The notes under the pieces are model-generated. The model was given only the letters and a program-made list of their open reading frames with translations, was not told where the DNA came from and did no database searches. The position numbers were made by a program, and so were the translations under genes. From NCBI RefSeq assembly GCF_007971225.1, contig NZ_CP042435.1:1677501-1741500 (forward strand): 64,000 nucleotides of DNA. The letters run 5' to 3'. This document shows positions 61,523-64,000 of this stretch, piece after piece (position 1 is the stretch's first letter; every line of letters begins with the position of its first letter). This DNA is from Panacibacter ginsenosidivorans. GTDB taxonomy: Bacteria > Bacteroidota > Bacteroidia > Chitinophagales > Chitinophagaceae.

Positions 61523-62374
61523 ATGAAAAAGATAGCGCTGATTTTAGCAGTACTTATTTCCACAACTTTAGTGAAAGCACAGGACAGCATTCGTTTTGAT
61601 TTCAGCTTTAACCATATGGCACTTTCTGTGAAAGACCTGGGCCGCTCTGCAACGTTTTACATGAACCTGTTTCAATTAAAAGAAATAACCAACCGCTCAA
61701 AAATAGAAGGCATCCGCTGGCTCTCTTTGGGAGAAGGCAAAGAGTTGCACCTTATTTCTATCATTAAAGAAAATGTTACAGCCAATAAAGCATTACATCT
61801 TGCACTAACCACGCAAAACTTTGATGCATTTCTTAAGCGGCTGCAGACAATGAATATCGCTTACTCCAATTGGCCCGGCACTGCTTCCGCTATCAACAGA
61901 AGAGCAGATGGTGTAAAACAGGTTTATTTCCAGGACCCCGATGGCTATTGGATTGAAGTTAACAATGGCTATGCTGCGCCGCTTTCCATGCAACAGTCAA
62001 AAGATACAGTGTGGCACCTGGAAGAAAAATACTGGACTTATGTAAAGACCCAGGATCTGAAATCATATGCCACTTTATGGGATGATCAATTTATTGGTTA
62101 CCCGTCTAACAACAAAATAGCTGGTAAAGATCATATCACCGATTGGATCACCGATATGTTTAAAGACAAGAGCAGGCATTTTGATTACCGGCTCGACCGC
62201 AAAGTAGAAAATGTTTTTGGCGACATTGTAATTGTATTATATGATGTAACTGAAACATGGACGAATAATAAGAATGAAGTACTGGAAAAAACCACTTACA
62301 AGATCACACACACATGGAAGAAAACCGATAATGGGTGGCTGATCATCGGCGGTATGGGCGCAAATAAAAAATAA
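61523..62374 (+). CDS. Secreted VOC (glyoxalase-like) and NTF2-like fusion protein
   Basis: A 283-residue exported protein with a signal peptide ending VKAQ. Residues about 28-150 form a vicinal oxygen chelate domain (FNHMALSVKDLGRSATFYMNLFQLKEI; VKQVYFQDPDGYWIEVNNG), and residues 165-280 an NTF2-like DUF4440-type domain (YWTYVKTQDLKSYATLWDDQFIGYP). Function unknown. It follows an NTF2-like lipoprotein gene after 52 bases. Confidence 0.85.
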   Translation: MKKIALILAVLISTTLVKAQDSIRFDFSFNHMALSVKDLGRSATFYMNLFQLKEITNRSKIEGIRWLSLGEGKELHLISIIKENVTANKALHLALTTQNFDAFLKRLQTMNIAYSNWPGTASAINRRADGVKQVYFQDPDGYWIEVNNGYAAPLSMQQSKDTVWHLEEKYWTYVKTQDLKSYATLWDDQFIGYPSNNKIAGKDHITDWITDMFKDKSRHFDYRLDRKVENVFGDIVIVLYDVTETWTNNKNEVLEKTTYKITHTWKKTDNGWLIIGGMGANKK

Positions 62375-62402
62375 AAAAGGAAAACAATAAACGCTATTCG
62401 CA

Positions 62403-62753
62403 ATGGAATCAAATAAAGAGCAATGGCCCGAAGAACTGGATGCATTACTGGCAGCACCAAAACATCATAAGCTGTTATTTGAAAATGAAAAGGTACGTGT
62501 TATAGATGCCTGCATTCCATCCGGAGAAACAACTGAATTACATACGCATAAATGGCCGGCCTCTTTATATGTGATCAGCTGGTCTGATTTTGTACGATAC
62601 GACAGCGATGGCAATATTGTACTGGACTCAAAAAATCTCGCCAAATCGCCATCTACATCTTCTGCATTTTGGTCAGGGCCGCTGCCACCACATACGCTAT
62701 GCAATACGGGCCTTCAAGATCTGCATATCATCAGTGTTGAAATAAAAACATAG
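62403..62753 (+). CDS. Cupin-fold protein
   Basis: A 116-residue protein with a cupin-like pattern, including the candidate metal-binding GETTELHTHKWPASLYVI. It starts 28 bases after the VOC fusion and is probably cotranscribed. No specific reaction can be assigned. Confidence 0.75.
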   Translation: MESNKEQWPEELDALLAAPKHHKLLFENEKVRVIDACIPSGETTELHTHKWPASLYVISWSDFVRYDSDGNIVLDSKNLAKSPSTSSAFWSGPLPPHTLCNTGLQDLHIISVEIKT

Positions 62754-62934
62754 TTAGCAACAGGGATTTACCACAGTTGGTTAATTCATTCGCTGACTAA
62801 ATAATTACCGAAACAAAATTTACAGTAGTATTATAAACCGCTTAACTTTAGCAACCCTGCACAGTTGATTCGATCAAAGTAATTACATTGTCTGCTTAAT
62901 CAGCATTCCAACTATTATTCTGAATTTACATTTT

Positions 62935-64000
62935 ATGTCGCTTACAACAACCAACACATCTGAACGTTTGTTCTCGCTTGATGCACTTCGCGGCTTCGAC
63001 ATGTTCTGGATCATGGGCGCCGAAGAAATTGTGCATACATTATTCAAAGCAACAGGCTCGCCTTTCTGGGGAGCTATCTCAAATGAATTAACCCATCCTG
63101 CATGGAACGGTTTTCATTTTTATGATCTTATCTTTCCATTGTTTCTTTTCATGGCTGGTGTGGCAACACCTTATTCTGTTGGCCGCGAACTGGAAAAAGG
63201 AAAAACAAAAAAACAGGTATTATGGCGCGTGGTAAAACGCGGACTGATACTTGTTTTGCTCGGCATTATTTACAACAATGGCCTTGAAATAAAGCCGCTT
63301 GCCGAGATCCGCTTTGGCAGTGTGTTAGGACGCATTGGCCTTGCTTACATGTTTGCCAACATTATTTATATCTACACAAAAGAAAGAGCGCAGGTCATTT
63401 GGTTCTTTTGTATCATTATAGGTTACTGGCTGTTGTTGAAATTTACATCTGCCCCAGGTTTTGCACCCGGTGACCTTACCATGGAAGGAAACTTTGCTTC
63501 TTATGTTGATCGCTTAATTCTGCCTGGCAAACTTTATCTTGGCATTCACGATCCCGAAGGATTAATGAGTACCATTCCCGCAATCAGTACGGGATTGCTG
63601 GGTATTATGACAGGAAACTTCCTGAAAAAAAATCCTGCAGCGCCTGCAAAGAAAGCATTGTATATGGCTATCACAGGCATTATTTTTATTGCCTTGGCAC
63701 ATTTGTGGGATCTTGATTTTCCCATCAATAAAAATCTATGGTCAAGTTCATTTGTGTTAAATGTGGGTGGTTACAGTTTAATATTACTGGCACTGTTTTA
63801 TTACATCATAGACGTACGCGGTTATAAAAAATGGGCTTTCTTTTTTAAGATCATTGGAATGAACTCGATATTGATTTACATGTCGGGCCAGTTTATTAAT
63901 TGGGAATACACAACCAACGCTCTTTTCCAATGGCTTGGCCAGTTGATCGGCGATCCATTTAATATTGTGGTAATGGCTATTTGTTATGTAATGGTAAAGT
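62935..64000 (+). CDS. Membrane acyltransferase-like protein, N-terminal part (cut by window edge)
   Basis: I translated from the ATG at 62935 and the frame stays open to the end of the window (355 codons). The start RLFSLDALRGFDMFWIMGAEE and the multiple hydrophobic helices match the heparan-alpha-glucosaminide N-acetyltransferase/NagX-like (DUF5009) membrane family, thought to acetylate glycans using cytoplasmic acetyl-CoA. The C terminus lies outside the window. Confidence 0.85.
   Translation, partial: MSLTTTNTSERLFSLDALRGFDMFWIMGAEEIVHTLFKATGSPFWGAISNELTHPAWNGFHFYDLIFPLFLFMAGVATPYSVGRELEKGKTKKQVLWRVVKRGLILVLLGIIYNNGLEIKPLAEIRFGSVLGRIGLAYMFANIIYIYTKERAQVIWFFCIIIGYWLLLKFTSAPGFAPGDLTMEGNFASYVDRLILPGKLYLGIHDPEGLMSTIPAISTGLLGIMTGNFLKKNPAAPAKKALYMAITGIIFIALAHLWDLDFPINKNLWSSSFVLNVGGYSLILLALFYYIIDVRGYKKWAFFFKIIGMNSILIYMSGQFINWEYTTNALFQWLGQLIGDPFNIVVMAICYVMVK

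Overview
The window looks like chromosomal DNA from a gliding-type Bacteroidota, most likely a member of the Chitinophagaceae. This is inferred from gldD and gldE, a type IX secretion C-terminal sorting domain, a DUF4476 protein, TAnnTTTG promoters, low GC content and the Bacteroidota-style set of aromatic amino acid genes. No rRNA, tRNA, CRISPR array, prophage or complete insertion sequence was seen.

Layout. 0-14.6 kb: truA (cut by the window edge), a DUF4476 protein, an M1 aminopeptidase, a sugar epimerase, a TPR histidine kinase with its LuxR-type regulator, a secreted protein with repeated PPC-like domains, and small genes (HEAT, thiamine-binding, NTF2-like lipoprotein, DUF952). 14.9-25.8 kb: all on the minus strand, the aromatic pathway pheA, aminotransferase, tyrA, DAHP synthase/chorismate mutase, aroB, aroA, aroC, interrupted by a DEAD-box helicase and a small M23-like protein. 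26-32 kb: a small lipoprotein, a sigma factor with a membrane protease partner, a nucleotidyltransferase, an ACC deaminase-like enzyme and lipB. 32-41.5 kb: gltD, gltB, ispE, a bifunctional nuclease and a double-PDZ protein. 41.7-50 kb: comEC, purH, an EamA transporter, a deacetylase-like protein, lutB and a DUF3109 protein. 50-57.3 kb: gldD, gldE, ssb, mutY, then HU, a TPR protein, a 31-residue basic protein and RNase G. 57.4-64 kb: a surface-glycan-like trio, a gene fragment, two NTF2-like secreted proteins, a cupin and a membrane acyltransferase-like protein that runs off the end.

Main discoveries. (1) Upstream of pheA there is a complete transcription attenuator: a Bacteroidota promoter, a 28-codon leader peptide with the run FFYFFYFYF, an antiterminator pairing and a Rho-independent terminator. 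It should tie expression of pheA, the aminotransferase and tyrA to charged tRNA-Phe and tRNA-Tyr. (2) aroC carries a DUF559 endonuclease-like domain inserted in frame, bordered by inverted repeats; the remainder is a normal-length chorismate synthase. (3) About 36 arms of an undescribed-looking intergenic inverted-repeat family, core GTTGCGTCGCACTCTTGTAC or GTTGTGTCACTCACTTGT, occur in the window. Some form compact hairpins and others sit either side of single genes in inverted orientation. (4) The response regulator after the histidine kinase has no ordinary start codon that keeps its conserved acidic pair.

All assignments come from reading the sequence; no database search was run.
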